From positions 1,798,001 through 1,862,000 of the forward strand of contig NZ_LT670819.1 in NCBI RefSeq assembly GCF_900129855.1: a stretch of 64,000 nt of DNA, given 5' to 3'. The notes below the pieces were generated by a model. That model was not told the origin of the DNA and did no database searches. It was given only the letters and a program-made list of their open reading frames with translations. Made by a program: the position numbers and the translations under genes. Source of the DNA: Streptomyces sp. 3214.6 (lineage in GTDB: Bacteria; Actinomycetota; Actinomycetes; Streptomycetales; Streptomycetaceae). Every line of letters begins with the position of its first letter. Within the stretch, counting starts at the first letter, position 1. Of this stretch, positions 8,804-21,176 are shown piece by piece.

Positions 8804-9652
8804 CTACTCTGGTGCCACTCGGGCGATGTGGAGTGCCAGGTAGGCGATCTCCTCGTTGGGCGGTTCCGCGCCGTAGGTCTGCCGCACATACGTGGCGATG
8901 CGGCCGGCCGCGTCCACCGCACGCGGGTATCGGCCCGCGAGCTGGGTGTAGAGGAAGTCGTCGGTGCTGGTCAGGAGTTTTCCGCTGAACAGCCGCTCAG
9001 CGAAGTACTGCAGGTGGCTGATGAACCGGGCCTTGTGCAGATCGTCCTCGTCGAACCGGGCCGAGGTGGTGTGGGTGACGATCTGCAGCACCGAGTTCAG
9101 CAGCTGAACGACGCGCATCGGGTCGGCGTGCTCGGCTCCTGTGTCCGCGTTGACCAAGTGGAACGCGACGTTGGCCGCTTCGTCCTCGGGCAGCTGAACC
9201 CCCAGTCGTTCCCGCAGGAGTTCGACACTGCGTACCCCGATCGTCCACTGTGCGGGGTAGAGCGTGCGCATCTCCCATGTGAAGCGGTTGGCGACCCGCA
9301 GTCCCTGTCTGGTCCGTTCGGCTGCGAAATGGAGGTGGTCTGTGAGGGCCAGGTAGATGTGCGGGTCGAGGTCGAGTCCTTTGTCTGCGGCCAGCGCGAC
9401 GATCTCCCGGGTGAGTTCGATGTAGCCGGGCGGTATCGCGGCCAGGAGCTCGGTGAGGTGCTGGCGGTCGTCGTCCGGTAGGGGGACGAAGATGCGGTCG
9501 GGGGCGTTGGGCGGCACCGTGTCGCCCGGTTTGTGCCCGAAGCCGATGCCCTTGCCGAGCAGCACCCGCTCCACCCCGGTGTCGTCCTCCACGAGGACGA
9601 CGCTGGAGTTGAGTACCTTCTTGATGGTCTGGCGAGACGACACTGTCTGCAT
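8804..9652 (-). CDS. BglG/LicT-family transcription antiterminator
   Basis: A 282-residue RNA-binding antiterminator. The N-terminal co-antiterminator domain (about residues 1-60) carries the family hallmarks KVLNSSVVLVEDD and LGKGIGFGHKPGD. Two PTS regulation domains follow, with conserved His residues in ELTREIV...DPHIYLALTDHLHFA (PRD1) and in DDLHKARFISHLQYFAERL and EIAYLALHIAR (PRD2). Such proteins bind a leader RNA hairpin and prevent termination when the PTS sugar is present, through phosphorylation by EII and HPr. It is the last gene of the bgl operon, 79 bp after the glucosidase. ATG 9652 is preferred; a TTG two codons earlier is also possible. The target is probably the leader hairpin at 13145-13197. 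Confidence 0.88.
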   Translation of the reverse strand: MQTVSSRQTIKKVLNSSVVLVEDDTGVERVLLGKGIGFGHKPGDTVPPNAPDRIFVPLPDDDRQHLTELLAAIPPGYIELTREIVALAADKGLDLDPHIYLALTDHLHFAAERTRQGLRVANRFTWEMRTLYPAQWTIGVRSVELLRERLGVQLPEDEAANVAFHLVNADTGAEHADPMRVVQLLNSVLQIVTHTTSARFDEDDLHKARFISHLQYFAERLFSGKLLTSTDDFLYTQLAGRYPRAVDAAGRIATYVRQTYGAEPPNEEIAYLALHIARVAPE

Positions 9653-9731
9653 CCTCAACGGGGTGAAAGCGGGTCGGGCGGCCTTACCCGCACTGGAACG
9701 GACGGCACGTGCAGGGCGGGGACGGTCCGGT

Positions 9732-13077
<3,346 letters not shown>

Positions 13078-13144
13078 ACCAATACTCCTTGCGCCTGTGG
13101 CCCGGTACGCGACTGATCTGGGAGGCAGGGTGTTTTCGGGCAAC

Positions 13145-13197
13145 AAAAAAGGACCCGGCGGCAAACGCGTTCGGTTACGCGTTTTCCGCTCGGATCC
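13145..13197 (-). promoter_or_regulatory. Leader terminator/antiterminator hairpin of the bgl PTS operon
   Basis: On the minus strand, GGATCCGAGCGG (from 13197) pairs with CCGCCGGGTCC (ending 13151). An inner perfect 8-bp stem AAACGCGT/ACGCGTTT encloses a 6-base loop, and six T residues follow. This is a textbook intrinsic terminator placed 70 bp before the bglF start. With a BglG/LicT protein encoded in the same operon, the left arm is the natural place for its RNA target. The GGAT start of the stem resembles that class, but I cannot show a clean consensus match. Confidence 0.7.
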
Positions 13198-13206
13198 TGC
13201 CTGCAT

Positions 13207-13872
13207 GACCAGTCACATGTCCTGGCGACAGGTTGCAGGAAGGTGACAGGGGTGTCAATACAGCGGGAAGAAACAACACGGCACGTTTCGCGCCAGGTCG
13301 TCGAGGGGGTGACGGCGAACAGCGCGTCAAGGCCCGCGCGGGGCGGGCGAGTTGTTCCTTCCACGGCCGTGCCCGCCGGACCTGGCCGACGCCGGCAAGA
13401 CGCTGGCCATGCCGGCAGGTGGGCGTTCCGCGCGCAGCGAGGCCCCGGGTGACGTGGCCTGCGTCACAGTTGCGTGTGGCGGGTGTCCCGCTTTACCTTG
13501 GCTGCCGCCCCAGCGGGTCATCTCCGGTCGGACGGCCGGGGTTCTCCAGTAGCTCTTCGACCTCCTTGCGAGCGGTCCAGCGGACGGACCGCTCACAGGT
13601 ACAGGTCGACGCGGCGCAATTCATCACTGCCCTGTGGTACTTCTTCGTCCGATCTCCCAACGGTCGCAAGCTCAAGGGCGATCGCACCGGCAGAGCACCG
13701 CCACGCGCACCGTCCGACCCCAGCCTGACGAGCCGCTCCCGGCTGCAGGTCCTGGAGTTCCGTCCGGGAGAGCCGCTCACCGAGGGCGAGGTCGCCCCCC
13801 TCATCTGCACGGCGTCCGGATGCTCGTCGAGTGCCGGAACCGGCAGGCCAACACGTCTCGAAAGGGTCCGAT
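13207..13872. other. Intergenic stretch without a recognisable gene
   Basis: About 0.67 kb separates the divergent bglF leader and ptsH. Open frames exist on both strands, but none has a recognisable fold, a good ribosome-binding site or consistent codon use. The stretch must hold the promoters of both operons. No clear operator was identified. Confidence 0.5.
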
Positions 13873-14130
13873 ATGCCCTCCCGCACTGTGACCGTCGGTT
13901 CCGCCGTCGGTCTGCACGCTCGTCCCGCCGCACTCATCGCGGCAGCGGTGAGCGAGTACGACGCCGGCATCACACTCGCCAAGCCGGGCGAGGAAGCGGT
14001 TGACGCCTCCTCGGCGCTGCTGATCATGACCCTTGGCGCCCAGCGGGGGGACACCGTAGAGGTGGCCGGTGAGGATCCGGCGGCTATCGATGTGATCGCC
14101 GACCTGATCGCACGCGACCTGGATGCCTGA
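13873..14130 (+). CDS. ptsH: Phosphocarrier protein HPr
   Basis: An 85-residue protein with the HPr phosphorylation site GLHARPAA (His15) and the second-site region VDASSALLIM, in which Ser46 corresponds to the regulatory serine of Firmicutes HPr. It transfers phosphate from Enzyme I to EIIA domains. The ATG at 13873 gives the normal HPr length; an upstream in-frame ATG would add 14 unrelated residues. The gene lies 6 bp before Enzyme I. Having HPr and Enzyme I beside a bgl operon suggests a dedicated or additional phosphorelay rather than the usual dispersed chromosomal arrangement. Confidence 0.93.
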   Translation: MPSRTVTVGSAVGLHARPAALIAAAVSEYDAGITLAKPGEEAVDASSALLIMTLGAQRGDTVEVAGEDPAAIDVIADLIARDLDA

Positions 14131-14136
14131 GGAGCG

Positions 14137-15822
14137 ATGATGACCGTGACGTCGAACATCCTCAGCGGCACGCCTGTGGTGCCCGGTGTCGTCTACGGCC
14201 CGGCGGCCCGGATCACCAACGAGATTCCCCTCAGTGCCGTTGACGCCTACCGCCGCCGCCCGCCAGGCGACCCCGAAGAACTCCTCCTCGCGTACGACAG
14301 TGCGGTGGCGCGGGTGGCCGAGTCGCTGCACGCTCGCTCCGCCAACGCCTCCGGGAGCGCGGCCGAGGTCCTCGTCGCGACCGCCGGACTCGTCCGGGAC
14401 AAGGGCCTGCGTCACTCTGTACACAAGCGGCTCGAGGCGCGCGAGCCGCTGCTGACCGCGGTCTCCGGGGCCGTGGAGGAGTTCACCGTCCTCTTCACCA
14501 AGATGGGCGGCCTCATGGCCGAACGGGTCACCGACCTGGAGGACATCGAGCGGCGGATCACCGCGCGGATCGTGGGGGTGGCGGAGCCGGGGCTCGTGCT
14601 CCCGGCCGAACCCAGCGTCCTCGTTGCCGAGGATCTGGCGCCGGCCGACACGGCCGGTCTGGACCCTGGGCGCATCCTCGCCCTGGTCACCGAGAGGGGC
14701 GGCCCCACCAGCCACACCGCCATCATCGCCCGGCAGCTGGGGCTTCCCTGCATCGTCGCAGCGTCCGGCGTCACCTCTGTCCCGGACGGCACACGGCTCT
14801 TGGTCGACGGCACGTCAGGAACCATCGAGTCCGAGCCCGACGCGACCCACGCGAACCGGCGGGTCGCGCAGGGCCGCGCGTGGCGTGAGCGGCTGGCGAC
14901 CTGGTGCGGCCCCGCGAGAACTGCCGACGGGGCGCCGGTAAAGCTGCTCGCCAACGTGGCCGACGGCCGGTCAGCCCGCGCCGCGGCCCCGACGCCCGTT
15001 GAGGGTGTCGGGCTGTTCAGGACCGAGCTCTGCTTCCTCAGCCGGGAAACCGAGCCCGACGTCGAGATACAGGCGGCGATCTACGCCGAGGTGCTCGCCG
15101 CGTTCGACACGGGACGAACCGTGGTGATCCGCACCCTCGACGCGGGTTCCGACAAGCCCATCCCCTACGCCACGTCGGCAGGCGAGGACAATCCCGCCCT
15201 CGGCGTCAGGGGATTGCGTCTCTCGTTCGGCAACCCCGGCCTCCTGAAGCGGCAGTTGGACGCCGTCGCTCTCGCCGCCGCGACGACAGGGACCTCCCCT
15301 TGGGTGATGGCGCCCATGGTCGCGACCGTCGACGAGGCGGCTGGCTTCGCAGCCGAGGTCCGCTCCCGTGGACTCACCGCCGGCATCATGGTCGAGACAC
15401 CCGCGGCGGCACTTCTGGCCGACCGGATCCTAGACGTCGTGGACTTCGTCTCCATCGGCACCAACGACCTCACCCAGTACGCCATGGCCGCCGATCGCCT
15501 GGCCGCGGACCTCGCGCACCTCACCGACCCCTGGCAGCCGGCAGTCCTGCGGCTGGTGGCGATGACGGCCGAAGCCGGCCGGCGGCTCGGCAAGCCTGTG
15601 GGGGTGTGCGGTGAAGCTGCCGCCGACCCCCTCCTCGCCTGCGTCCTTGTCGGCCTGGGCGTCACCTCTGTGTCCATGGCACCCGCGGCCGTACCGTCCG
15701 TCGGCGTCCAAGTGGAGAGCGTGGCCGCCAAGCAGTGCCGGGCGGCGGCCGAGAACGTCATGAGGGCCGTCGACCCGCAGGAAGCGCGCGAACTCGCCCG
15801 CGCGGTCCTCACGCCGGCGTGA
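14137..15822 (+). CDS. ptsI: PTS Enzyme I (phosphoenolpyruvate-protein phosphotransferase)
   Basis: A 561-residue enzyme that starts the PTS relay by autophosphorylation from PEP. The N-terminal HPr-binding/phosphohistidine domain carries GGPTSHTAIIARQLG with the active His near residue 193. The C-terminal PEP-binding barrel shows GVGLFRTELCFL, VIRTLDAGSDKP, NPALGVRGLRL, FVSIGTNDLTQY and the catalytic Cys in KPVGVCGEAA. Length and motif order are normal. It is co-transcribed with ptsH and followed by a strong hairpin terminator. Confidence 0.95.
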   Translation: MMTVTSNILSGTPVVPGVVYGPAARITNEIPLSAVDAYRRRPPGDPEELLLAYDSAVARVAESLHARSANASGSAAEVLVATAGLVRDKGLRHSVHKRLEAREPLLTAVSGAVEEFTVLFTKMGGLMAERVTDLEDIERRITARIVGVAEPGLVLPAEPSVLVAEDLAPADTAGLDPGRILALVTERGGPTSHTAIIARQLGLPCIVAASGVTSVPDGTRLLVDGTSGTIESEPDATHANRRVAQGRAWRERLATWCGPARTADGAPVKLLANVADGRSARAAAPTPVEGVGLFRTELCFLSRETEPDVEIQAAIYAEVLAAFDTGRTVVIRTLDAGSDKPIPYATSAGEDNPALGVRGLRLSFGNPGLLKRQLDAVALAAATTGTSPWVMAPMVATVDEAAGFAAEVRSRGLTAGIMVETPAAALLADRILDVVDFVSIGTNDLTQYAMAADRLAADLAHLTDPWQPAVLRLVAMTAEAGRRLGKPVGVCGEAAADPLLACVLVGLGVTSVSMAPAAVPSVGVQVESVAAKQCRAAAENVMRAVDPQEARELARAVLTPA

Positions 15823-15824
15823 CC

Positions 15825-15864
15825 GCGGACCCGGGCAGGGCGAGAGCCGGCTGCCCGGGTCCGC
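15825..15864 (+). terminator. Hairpin terminator after ptsI
   Basis: GCGGACCCGGGCAG (15825-15838) is the exact reverse complement of CTGCCCGGGTCCGC (15851-15864), giving a 14-bp GC-rich stem with a 12-base loop. There is no U-run, as is common in Streptomyces. It lies 3 bp after the ptsI stop codon. Confidence 0.8.
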
Positions 15865-15879
15865 CGGTCTGCCAGGAAC

Positions 15880-16240
15880 GTGTGCGGACGCGCGTTGCCC
15901 GCGGATCACCCATCCCGGGTCCTGGCCGGCCGCTTGGCATGGGCTGCCCTGACCACGACGCCCTCGATGCCGACCGTGCCCCAGACCGGGTCCAGCCGGC
16001 CCACGCGGTCGCCCGGTCGGTCGTGGACGGGCACAGGATGAACCGGGCGGCGAGCACTTCGCGGGCGAAGAGGTCCTCCCACTCGGTTCCCGCGGCCTTA
16101 AGCACGTCGAAATCGATCAACTGGGCAGGGCGGACAGCCTCAGCCCGGACGGCGCTGCGACGGCGCGGTTTCGAAAGTTCACCGAAGCTGCGGTACGACG
16201 AGCTCTCCGTCGAGCACGAGGGCCTCGCCGAGGCCGATCT
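15880..16240 (-). pseudogene. ATP-dependent DNA ligase, decayed fragment
   Basis: Read on the minus strand and moving between frames, the segment gives GEALVLDGELVVPQLR, then FDVLKAAGTEWEDLFARE, then ILCPSTTDR, then LDPVWGTVGIEGVVV. These fall in the order of the nucleotidyltransferase domain of ATP-dependent DNA ligases, including the DGE segment (motif III) and the EGVVV segment (motif IV; the invariant Lys normally follows soon after). At least three frame changes and several stops separate them. The catalytic lysine region and the C-terminal OB fold are absent. It is a small relic squeezed between ptsI and the ABC operon. Confidence 0.72.
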
Positions 16241-17252
16241 ATGACCGGACCGTATGGCGCACCGGGAAGACGGCGAAGCCCGTGCGGTGCGCCAGCGTCC
16301 CCCACAACCCCCGTGGCAGATACAGGGAGACCACGATCGCGGCCGCGCCCACCACGATCAGGTACCAGACACCGCTCTGCGCGAAGTACTTGTCGAGGAG
16401 GAAGTACGTGATCGCGCCGACGACGGGGCCCTCGATCGTGCCGATGCCACCGATGATCACCATGAAGACCATCAGGGCCGAGTACTGCACCCCGAAGATC
16501 TGCGTCGGCGACGCCACCCCCAGGCTGTTGACGCAGATCACCGCACCGGCGGCGGCACATCCGGCGGCCGCTGTGATGTAAATGATCCGCTTGCCGCGTG
16601 TGACGTTCACGCCGAGGGAAGCGGCGGCCGTGTCGTCGTCACGGATGGCCTGGAGGCTCAGGCCGAGCCGGCTGCGCAGGACGGCGTAGGTGCCGAGCAC
16701 GGCCGTGGCCATCACGGCGAGCGCCAGCCAGTAGGTGAAGGCGCGCCGCAGCACCGGATCGGTGGTGACGTCCGAGAGGGTGCGTCCACTTGCAGCACCC
16801 AGGGAGTCGAAGCGGACCACGATCAGGCGGACGACCTCGGCGATCACCCAGGTGCCGACGGCGAAGTAGCCGCCGCGCAGCCGGAAGGCGAGGTACGACA
16901 CCGGCCAGGCGAGCAGAGCCACCGCGGCGGAGACGACGAGCGTGCCGGCGTAGACGTTCACGCCGTGGTCGTTGACGACGAACAGCAGGTAGGCGCCCAG
17001 GCCGATGAACGCCTGCTGGCCCATCGACATCATGCCCGCGTACCCCGCGAGCAGGTTCCACATGGAGGCCAGGGCCACCAGGTAGCAGAGCTTCACCAGT
17101 TGGGCCGTCACCCCCGATTCGACGACGTAGGGGAGGGCCGCCATCGTCAGGAGGACGACGGCCGTTCCTGCCAGGCCCAGGACGGTAGCGCGGCCACCGC
17201 GGTGTACGGCCGGAAGTACGGTCGCCTCGGCGGGTGCTGTCTGGACGGTCAT
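16239..17252 (-). CDS. ABC transporter permease, LivM type (second system)
   Basis: A 337-residue polytopic permease with the LivM-family loop LRSRLGLSLQAIRDDDTAAASLGVN, written here in part as LGLSLQAIRDDDTAA. The ATG at 17252 overlaps the stop of the LivH-type gene (17249) in an ATGA arrangement, which fixes the start. It is the last gene of a five-gene minus-strand operon (receptor, LivG, LivF, LivH, LivM) that reads divergently from the nitrile/mandelate genes. Its stop lies at the edge of the DNA ligase relic. Confidence 0.9.
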   Translation of the reverse strand: MTVQTAPAEATVLPAVHRGGRATVLGLAGTAVVLLTMAALPYVVESGVTAQLVKLCYLVALASMWNLLAGYAGMMSMGQQAFIGLGAYLLFVVNDHGVNVYAGTLVVSAAVALLAWPVSYLAFRLRGGYFAVGTWVIAEVVRLIVVRFDSLGAASGRTLSDVTTDPVLRRAFTYWLALAVMATAVLGTYAVLRSRLGLSLQAIRDDDTAAASLGVNVTRGKRIIYITAAAGCAAAGAVICVNSLGVASPTQIFGVQYSALMVFMVIIGGIGTIEGPVVGAITYFLLDKYFAQSGVWYLIVVGAAAIVVSLYLPRGLWGTLAHRTGFAVFPVRHTVRS

Positions 17253-18121
17253 GCGAGGACACTCCTGCCGAACAGGCCCTGCGGGCGGAACACCAGGACC
17301 AGGAGGAAGACCACGTGCCCCGTGAGCAGGGGAAGGTCCGGGGAGATCTGGGCGCCGACGGACTGCGCCACACCGAGCACCACACCACCCGCGAGCGTGC
17401 CCCACAGCGAGCCGAGACCGCCGATGATGACCGTCTCGAAGGCGAACAGGACGGTGAGCTGACCCTCGAAGGGGGTGACGCCGCCCTGTCGCATCGTGTA
17501 CAGGACACCGGCCAGGGCCACCGTCGCGAAGGCGATGACCGAAGTCAGGGCGTACACGCGGCGGTTGTCGACGCCCATGAGGCGGACCACCGCGCGGTCG
17601 TCGGACGTGGCCCGGACTATGCGGCCGGGCTGCGTGCGGAAGAGGAAGAGGTGGAGGGAGGAAAGGACCGCCACCGCCGCGCCCACCGTGATCAGGGGGA
17701 ACCAGCCGATGGCCAGGCCACCGCCGAGGTCGATGCTCGCGGTGCCGAGCGAGCCGATGGGCAGGGGCTGCGCGTCGCTGCTGAACACCTGGACCAGGAC
17801 GTTCGGGATGATCACCGAGATGCCGAAGGTGACCAGCATCGGGGCGAGTTCGCCGAGGCCCATCGCCCGGTCCAGCAGGGAGCGTTGGACCAGGTAGCCG
17901 AGCCCGCCCACCGCGATCATCGACACCACGACGGTGACGGGGACCGGGACGCCGTAGTGGGCAGCGGTCACCGAGGCCACATAACCGCCGAGGATCATCA
18001 GGTCCCCGTGGGCGAGGTTGGCGATCCGCATCACGCCGAAGACGAGGGAAAGTCCCGCGGCGGCCATGGCGAAGATGCCGCCGAGCAGGACGCCCTGCAG
18101 GATTGCGTTGAGCCAGTTCAT
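17249..18121 (-). CDS. ABC transporter permease, LivH type (second system)
   Basis: A 290-residue membrane protein starting MNWLNAILQGVLLGGIFAMA, the usual LivH start, with about eight hydrophobic segments and the conserved LSLVFGVMRIANLAHGDLM stretch near residue 30. ATG 18121 overlaps the LivF stop (18118), which supports this start over an upstream in-frame one. It forms the translocation path with the LivM-type protein. Confidence 0.92.
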   Translation of the reverse strand: MNWLNAILQGVLLGGIFAMAAAGLSLVFGVMRIANLAHGDLMILGGYVASVTAAHYGVPVPVTVVVSMIAVGGLGYLVQRSLLDRAMGLGELAPMLVTFGISVIIPNVLVQVFSSDAQPLPIGSLGTASIDLGGGLAIGWFPLITVGAAVAVLSSLHLFLFRTQPGRIVRATSDDRAVVRLMGVDNRRVYALTSVIAFATVALAGVLYTMRQGGVTPFEGQLTVLFAFETVIIGGLGSLWGTLAGGVVLGVAQSVGAQISPDLPLLTGHVVFLLVLVFRPQGLFGRSVLA

Positions 18122-18846
18122 GGGGTCTTCACCTCCGGGAAGGCACCGGTGCCGAAGTACGCGGCGGTCACCTCGTCGCGGGTGAGTCCGGCCGTCGTGC
18201 CGGTTAGCACGATCCGGCCCTCCAGGACACACGCGATGCGGTCCGCCACGGCGAACGTGCGGTTCAGGTCCTGCTCGACCAGGATCACGGTCGCGCCCTC
18301 GGCACGGATACCGGGCAGCGCCGTGTAGAGCTGGTCCACGACGAGCGGGGCCAGGCCCAGGGAGACCTCGTCGAGGAGCAGCAGACGCGGATTGCCCATC
18401 AGGGCGCGGCCGATGGCGACGGCCTGCTGCTCACCGCCGGAGAGCCGGGCTGCCTTGCGGGTACGGCGGTCGGCGACGAGCGGGATCGCCTCGTACACCT
18501 TGGCCAGGTTCCAGGGGCCCTTGCGCCCGGTGGCGGCGCCCACCTGGAGGTTCTCCTCCACGGTGAGCGACGGGAAGAGCCGGCGGCCCTCCGGGACCAG
18601 ACAGACACCCTTGCGGGCCCGGCGGATGTCCGGCTCGGCGGTGACGTCGTCACCGGCCAGGCCGATGGTGCCGCGGAAGGGCTTCAGGGCTCCCGCGACG
18701 GTTTTCAACAGAGTTGATTTCCCTGCGCCGTTGGCGCCGACAAGGGCGAGCAGCTCACCCTCGGCCACGTCGAGGTCGATGCCGAACAGGGCCTGGAAGT
18801 CGCCGTATCCGGCATCGACGGAGTCGACTCGCAGCAGCGTGCTCAT
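18118..18846 (-). CDS. ABC transporter ATP-binding protein, LivF type (second system)
   Basis: A 242-residue ATPase with Walker A GANGAGKST near residue 40, signature LSGGEQQAVAIGRAL, and Walker B LLLLDEVSLGLAP, typical of LivF proteins. ATG 18846 overlaps the LivG stop (18843). An upstream in-frame extension exists but is the shadow of the LivG gene in another frame. Confidence 0.92.
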   Translation of the reverse strand: MSTLLRVDSVDAGYGDFQALFGIDLDVAEGELLALVGANGAGKSTLLKTVAGALKPFRGTIGLAGDDVTAEPDIRRARKGVCLVPEGRRLFPSLTVEENLQVGAATGRKGPWNLAKVYEAIPLVADRRTRKAARLSGGEQQAVAIGRALMGNPRLLLLDEVSLGLAPLVVDQLYTALPGIRAEGATVILVEQDLNRTFAVADRIACVLEGRIVLTGTTAGLTRDEVTAAYFGTGAFPEVKTP

Positions 18847-19571
18847 GCCGCCGCACCTCCCAGATAGACCTCCGCGACCTCGTCGCTGGCCAGTACCTCG
18901 TGCGGGTCGCCGTCGACGCGGATCCGGCCGTAGGCGAGGCAGACCAGCCGGTCGACGACCTGGACCAGGGCCTTGACGACATGCTCGATCCACAGGATCG
19001 TCACGCCGGACTCCTTCAGGGACAGCACGGTGGTGACGAGTTCCTCCGCCTCGGCCTCGGTGAGGCCGCCCGCGATCTCGTCGAGGAGGAGCAGGTCGGG
19101 GCCGGTGGCGAGCGCCCGCGCCAGCTCCAGCCGTTTGCGGCCGAGGAGGGGCAGTGAACCGGCGGGCTTGTTGGCGAGGTGGAGCAGCCCGGCGGTCTCC
19201 AGCGCGCGCAGGGCCTGCTCGCGGGCGGGGGCGCCGCGCAGCCGGGCTCCCCGCTCGGCCCCGACCAGGGCGTTCTCGAACACGGTCAGGTCGCCGAAGG
19301 GGCGCGGTATCTGGAAGGAGCGGCCGACGCCGAGCCGACATCGCTGCGCCGCGGAGGTGCGGGTGACATCGCGGCCCGCCAGCCGCACGGAACCCGCGGT
19401 CGCGCGCTCGACGCCCGAGATCGCACTGAGCAGGGTCGACTTGCCCGCGCCGTTCGGGCCGACGATGCCGACGGCCTGCCCCCGGGGTACGGTCAGCTCG
19501 ACGTCTTCCAGGACCCGCAACTCCCCGAAGTGCACGGCGAGATGGTCCACTTCGAGCAGGGGGCCGGTCAC
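18843..19571 (-). CDS. ABC transporter ATP-binding protein, LivG type (second system)
   Basis: A 242-residue ATPase with Walker A GPNGAGKST near residue 40, signature LPLLGRKRLELARAL (degenerate, as in many LivG proteins), and Walker B LLLLDEIAGGLTEAE. It overlaps the receptor gene stop by 4 bp (19568) and is translated with the rest of the operon. Confidence 0.92.
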   Translation of the reverse strand: MTGPLLEVDHLAVHFGELRVLEDVELTVPRGQAVGIVGPNGAGKSTLLSAISGVERATAGSVRLAGRDVTRTSAAQRCRLGVGRSFQIPRPFGDLTVFENALVGAERGARLRGAPAREQALRALETAGLLHLANKPAGSLPLLGRKRLELARALATGPDLLLLDEIAGGLTEAEAEELVTTVLSLKESGVTILWIEHVVKALVQVVDRLVCLAYGRIRVDGDPHEVLASDEVAEVYLGGAAA

Positions 19572-20890
19572 AGTTCCGCCGCCTTGGCGTCGGGCTTGAC
19601 CTCGGGCAGCAAGCTGTTGCTGATGACCTTCAGTTCGTACGCCTCACCGCTGCCCTTGACCCACTGGGTGCCGACCATGGGGATGGTGGCGACGTTCTTG
19701 ACCGGGTTGGCCGCACCGCCGCCGGTCCAGGAGAGGTGGCCGAGGACGGTGTCGAGGCTGGTCTTCGCGATCTGGGCGGCGACGGCCTCGCGGTCCTTGG
19801 GGTTCGCGTTGCGCAGGACGTGGTTGGCGACCTCGAACAGCGCGTGGTTGGGGCCGAGCCCCTGGTTCCACGAACGGCCCTTGGACAGCGGGGACTTCTC
19901 GTAGTCGTCGGCGAGCGCGGTGGCCGTCTGACCGGTGATCGTGGAGGTGAACGGGAACTGCGGCACCCACCAGCTCGCCGTGCACAGGCCGTTGCCGAGG
20001 TTGTTCGGCAGGGAGGCCACCGTCGACTCGAAGAGGATGGCCTTGGAGATGGTGGCGATCTTGGGCTTGAAGTTCTGCTGCGCGGCCTGGGTCCAGAACG
20101 TCGCGAAGTCGGGCGGCGAGGGCACGCCGGCGAGGATCTCGACGCCCTCCTTCTTGAAGTCCGCGATGATCGACGAGAAGTCCTTGGTGCCGGGCTCGTA
20201 GGAACCGGGGTCGACGAAGGTGAAGCCCTTGGTCGGGGGCTGCGCGCGGTAACCGGTGGTCTTGTCGCGGAAGGCGTTGCCGTCGGAGTCGTTGGGCCAC
20301 AGCACGCCGACCTTCTTGTTGGTGGCGTGCTGCCGCCACATGTCGCTCTCGACCCTGGCCACGTGCTCGATGCCGTCGAAGAAGTGGAACGTGTACGTGA
20401 AGGTCTTCTTCGGCGTGCCGCCGCGTCCGAAGAACCAGGCCTGCCAGGGCTCGATGGTCGAGACGCAGGGCACGCCCTCGCTCTCGCACTTGGCCGCCAC
20501 CGGGTGGATCGTGTCCGGCGTCGCGGTGACGAGGACCAGGTCGACCTGCTGCCGGGAGATCAGCTCGTCCGCAATGGTGGCCGCCTGCTGGGGGTCCGAG
20601 CCGGTGTCGCGGTCCAGGATCTTCACGTCGTAGTTCTTGCCGTCGTGGGTGATCCCCTTGGCGAAGAAGGCACGCATCTGCTGGAGGATGTAGGCGTCGG
20701 ACTCGGCGAAGGCCGCGTAGGCGCCGGTGCGCGGACTGACGTAGCCGATCTTGATGGTGTCGCCGGTCGAGGTGCCCGAGCCCTTGAGGCCGGAGGAACA
20801 GGCGGAGAGGATCGGGGAGGCCGCCACGGCAGTGGCTCCGAGGCCTCTGAGGACGCTGCGGCGGGAGGGCTTGATCGCGGGGTGTTCCAT
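19568..20890 (-). CDS. ABC transporter substrate-binding lipoprotein (second system)
   Basis: A 440-residue receptor of the branched-chain amino acid/amide class (Peripla_BP_6). The N-terminus shows a twin-arginine pair in PSRRSVLRGLG (Arg10-Arg11), then a hydrophobic stretch and the lipobox ILSAC (Cys31), so it may be a Tat-exported lipoprotein. The ATG at 20890 is the first codon compatible with that signal. It is the first gene of the minus-strand importer. The divergent promoter region towards the amidase contains two IclR-like palindromes, so this importer may bring in the nitrile, amide or hydroxy acid used by the neighbouring pathway. That link is inferred from position. Confidence 0.9.
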   Translation of the reverse strand: MEHPAIKPSRRSVLRGLGATAVAASPILSACSSGLKGSGTSTGDTIKIGYVSPRTGAYAAFAESDAYILQQMRAFFAKGITHDGKNYDVKILDRDTGSDPQQAATIADELISRQQVDLVLVTATPDTIHPVAAKCESEGVPCVSTIEPWQAWFFGRGGTPKKTFTYTFHFFDGIEHVARVESDMWRQHATNKKVGVLWPNDSDGNAFRDKTTGYRAQPPTKGFTFVDPGSYEPGTKDFSSIIADFKKEGVEILAGVPSPPDFATFWTQAAQQNFKPKIATISKAILFESTVASLPNNLGNGLCTASWWVPQFPFTSTITGQTATALADDYEKSPLSKGRSWNQGLGPNHALFEVANHVLRNANPKDREAVAAQIAKTSLDTVLGHLSWTGGGAANPVKNVATIPMVGTQWVKGSGEAYELKVISNSLLPEVKPDAKAAEL

Positions 20891-20993
20891 TGCGGGCTCC
20901 GGAGGGCCTTGAGCCGCAGGTCGCGGACTGCGGCGGGTGGAGGAAGTGGCCGCGAACGTAGGCCCGCCGTCGGAGCCTGGACAGGGCATGGAT

Positions 20994-21004
20994 TCGATAT
21001 GCGA
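20994..21004. promoter_or_regulatory. Candidate IclR operator, upstream of the ABC operon
   Basis: The 11-mer TCGATATGCGA is a weaker version of the palindrome at 21121 and 24336, and the following GACAGC also resembles the flank of the 21121 site. It lies about 100 bp upstream of the receptor gene start on the minus strand. Confidence 0.4.
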
Positions 21005-21120
21005 GACAGCTGAGCCGTCGGTGACCTCAATGAGACGTCCAGTTGCAGGCAGGGGACGTGGAGGGGATACGACACGTCCATCACGGGGTCGCGAGGGCTC
21101 CCGGAGACCTGTCTGGAGTC

Positions 21121-21131
21121 TCGCATTGCGA
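21121..21131. promoter_or_regulatory. Candidate IclR operator, upstream of the amidase
   Basis: TCGCATTGCGA is an inverted repeat (TCGC/GCGA, 3-base spacer) within GTCTCGCATTGCGAAAC (21118-21134). It lies 46 bp before the amidase start. The same core recurs at 24336, on the other side of the iclR gene. Confidence 0.55.
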
Positions 21132-21176
21132 AACAGCCCTGTTCACCGGCAGCGGCGAGGCCCTTATGGTCCGCCC

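Noticed and set aside
13233-14003. Possible protein-coding gene upstream of ptsH
   Set aside because: The frame runs across the ptsH start in the wrong frame and has no coding bias or family resemblance.
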